Assembly (NCBI GenBank): GCA_050289625.1
Contig: JBNKGC010000262.1
Coordinates: forward strand, 1 to 7,368
DNA length: 7,368 bases
Direction: 5' to 3'
Origin: NIC37A-2 sp050289625
Lineage (GTDB): Bacteria > Myxococcota_A > Polyangia > Polyangiales > Polyangiaceae
Below are positions 6,599 to 7,368 of the stretch, piece after piece. Every line of letters begins with the position of its first letter. Positions within the stretch are counted from its first letter, which is position 1. Position numbers and translations under genes: made by a program. The notes under the pieces are model-generated. The model was given only the letters and a program-made list of their open reading frames with translations, was not told the origin of the DNA and ran no database searches.

Positions 6599-6955
6599 AT
6601 GCGCGCTACTACCTTACTTCGCAACCACCTCGACTTGAAGCAAACCCGCGTTACGGGCTTTGAGCTGGCGCCCGCCGGGCTCATCGCTGACGTCACCGCA
6701 ACGACGTGTCGCGCCCGTTGTGGCGCGTGTGGGGCCAAGTGCAGGTCGTGGAAGGATCGCCGGACCCGCAGGTGGAGACACCTGGAGTTCGCGGGGATGA
6801 GAGTCGAGCTGCGGTATGCAATTCGCCGTGCGAATTGCAAGCGGTGCGGTGTCCAAACGGAGCTCGTGCCCTGGGCCGACCGGGTAGCCCGTTCACCCGA
6901 GACTTCGAGGACACGGTCGCTCTGCTCGCGCAGAGGACGGACAAGACCACGGTCA
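6599..6955 (+). pseudogene. ISL3-family transposase, N-terminal remnant with frameshift
   Basis: The frame from ATG 6599 encodes the N-terminus of an ISL3 (IS204/IS1001/IS1096/IS1165) transposase. It starts MRATTLLRNHLDL, has a zinc-finger pattern with CGAC (Cys41, Cys44) and CKRC (Cys80, Cys83), then DRRTRRWRHLEF and TELVPWAD. At 6880-6883 the family continuation is found only in another frame: from 6883 the reading is GSPFTRDFEDTVALLAQ, then RTDKTTV. The expected Asp-Pro-Gly-Ser would need one more base, so a single base has been lost. After about 6953 the similarity stops. Only about 118 residues of a protein usually around 400 or longer remain, and the catalytic DDE core is absent. It cannot make an active transposase. 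Confidence 0.82.
6599..6955 (+). mobile_element. Truncated ISL3-type insertion sequence
   Basis: Only the transposase 5' part survives. I could not find terminal inverted repeats or target-site duplications in the 126 bases upstream (6473-6598), and the right part is missing, replaced by unrelated coding sequence from about 6956. The left boundary is therefore a minimum. Confidence 0.65.
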
Positions 6956-6962
6956 AGGAGCA

Positions 6963-7198
6963 GTGCACGAACAGCCGGATGGTTCACTCCTGCTCCGTTC
7001 AGAGGGACAGCGATTCGGAGATCCGGGCTTCTACTTTTACGTTCGGAAGAGCGGTGCTAGCGGCGTGGCGCGGTACGTACGCGCACTGCAGGAGACCATC
7101 CACGTCTACCTGGGGGACGGCGCCGACGTATTGGCGCAGCACGAGCTCCGCTTTGGGGCCGTCGCTTTCTGAGCCAGAGGTATCGGATGCGGCCCTGA
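6963..7198 (+). pseudogene. C-terminal fragment of an unrecognised gene, frameshifted
   Basis: A frame open from GTG 6963 reads PDGSLLLRSEGQRFGDPG, then FYFYVRKSG, VARYVRALQETIHVYLGDG and QHELR, a well-formed protein-like sequence. It stops at 7170-7172. If one base is restored near 7149-7151, reading continues as LWGRRFLSQRYRMRP to a TGA at 7196-7198, which looks like the natural basic C-terminus. The N-terminal part of the gene is missing, because the transposase remnant abuts directly. An AAGGAG at 6955-6960 is only 2 bases from the GTG, too close for a normal ribosome binding site. I do not recognise the family. The shared loss of one base here and in the transposase suggests either decay or sequence errors. 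Confidence 0.5.
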
Positions 7199-7234
7199 CC
7201 GCCCACTGGAAATGGACCGAAGGGAGGGCGCCCG

Positions 7235-7363
7235 ATGATCGACCACCACGAAACGACGCAGGAGCGCAGCGTACTCAACGAGGGCCCAGTGCGTGCAATC
7301 CAGCCCTCACCCAGGGTAGCGGCGATGGCGATCCCGGTCGCACTCCACGTCGTCGTCGGGTGA
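7235..7363 (+). CDS. Possible 42-residue ORF with a strong ribosome binding site
   Basis: GGGAGG (7222-7227) lies 7 bases before ATG 7235, one of the better ribosome binding sites in the window. The frame reads MIDHHETTQERSVLNEGP and ends in a hydrophobic VAAMAIPVALHVVVG before TGA at 7361-7363. It could be a small membrane-associated peptide, or the start of a larger gene broken by a frameshift, given two one-base losses just upstream. The window ends 5 bases later, so this cannot be decided. Function unknown. Confidence 0.33.
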   Translation: MIDHHETTQERSVLNEGPVRAIQPSPRVAAMAIPVALHVVVG

Positions 7364-7368
7364 ACCCG

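Overview
The window is GC-rich DNA from a Gram-negative bacterium. Several secreted or lipoprotein genes and two surface-protein motifs typical of Myxococcota and related former Deltaproteobacteria suggest a myxobacterium-like genome. The motifs are a DTNCDGIDGDA-type motif on the minus strand at the left edge and a CPSDM...CID...CC cysteine-rich domain. The taxonomic call is an inference from gene content. No rRNA, tRNA or CRISPR was seen.

Layout: (a) 1-629 holds a minus-strand gene start running off the left edge and a plus-strand cysteine-rich domain whose frame has no usable start before the conserved region. Both look like ends or remains of surface-protein genes. (b) 744-1775 encodes a lipoprotein with a YHYH domain. 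A terminator-like hairpin lies inside its signal-peptide codons. (c) 1776-2395 is about 620 bases with no recognisable gene, a 10-bp inverted repeat, and a hairpin just before the ribosome binding site of the next gene. (d) 2396-5604 is a two-gene operon of tandem paralogous alkaline phosphatases, 8 bases apart. The first has a cleavable signal peptide. The second is a lipoprotein carrying a collagen-like Gly-Ala-Asp stalk. A strong hairpin terminator follows at 5612-5648. (e) 5681-6472 encodes an unrecognised lipoprotein. (f) 6473-7368 is a decayed region: an ISL3-family transposase N-terminus broken by a one-base frameshift and truncated, fused to the C-terminal end of an unrelated gene that also carries a one-base frameshift, then a short ORF with a good ribosome binding site.

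The phosphatase pair is the functional core. Both copies keep the full catalytic set: Ser nucleophile, Arg, and the residues of both zinc sites. Both have His at the positions of E. coli PhoA Asp153 and Lys328, as animal alkaline phosphatases do. The natural reading is one secreted or periplasmic enzyme plus one membrane-tethered enzyme on a stalk, together releasing phosphate from organic phosphoesters outside the cytoplasm. No convincing Pho box was found, so regulation by phosphate is not shown here.
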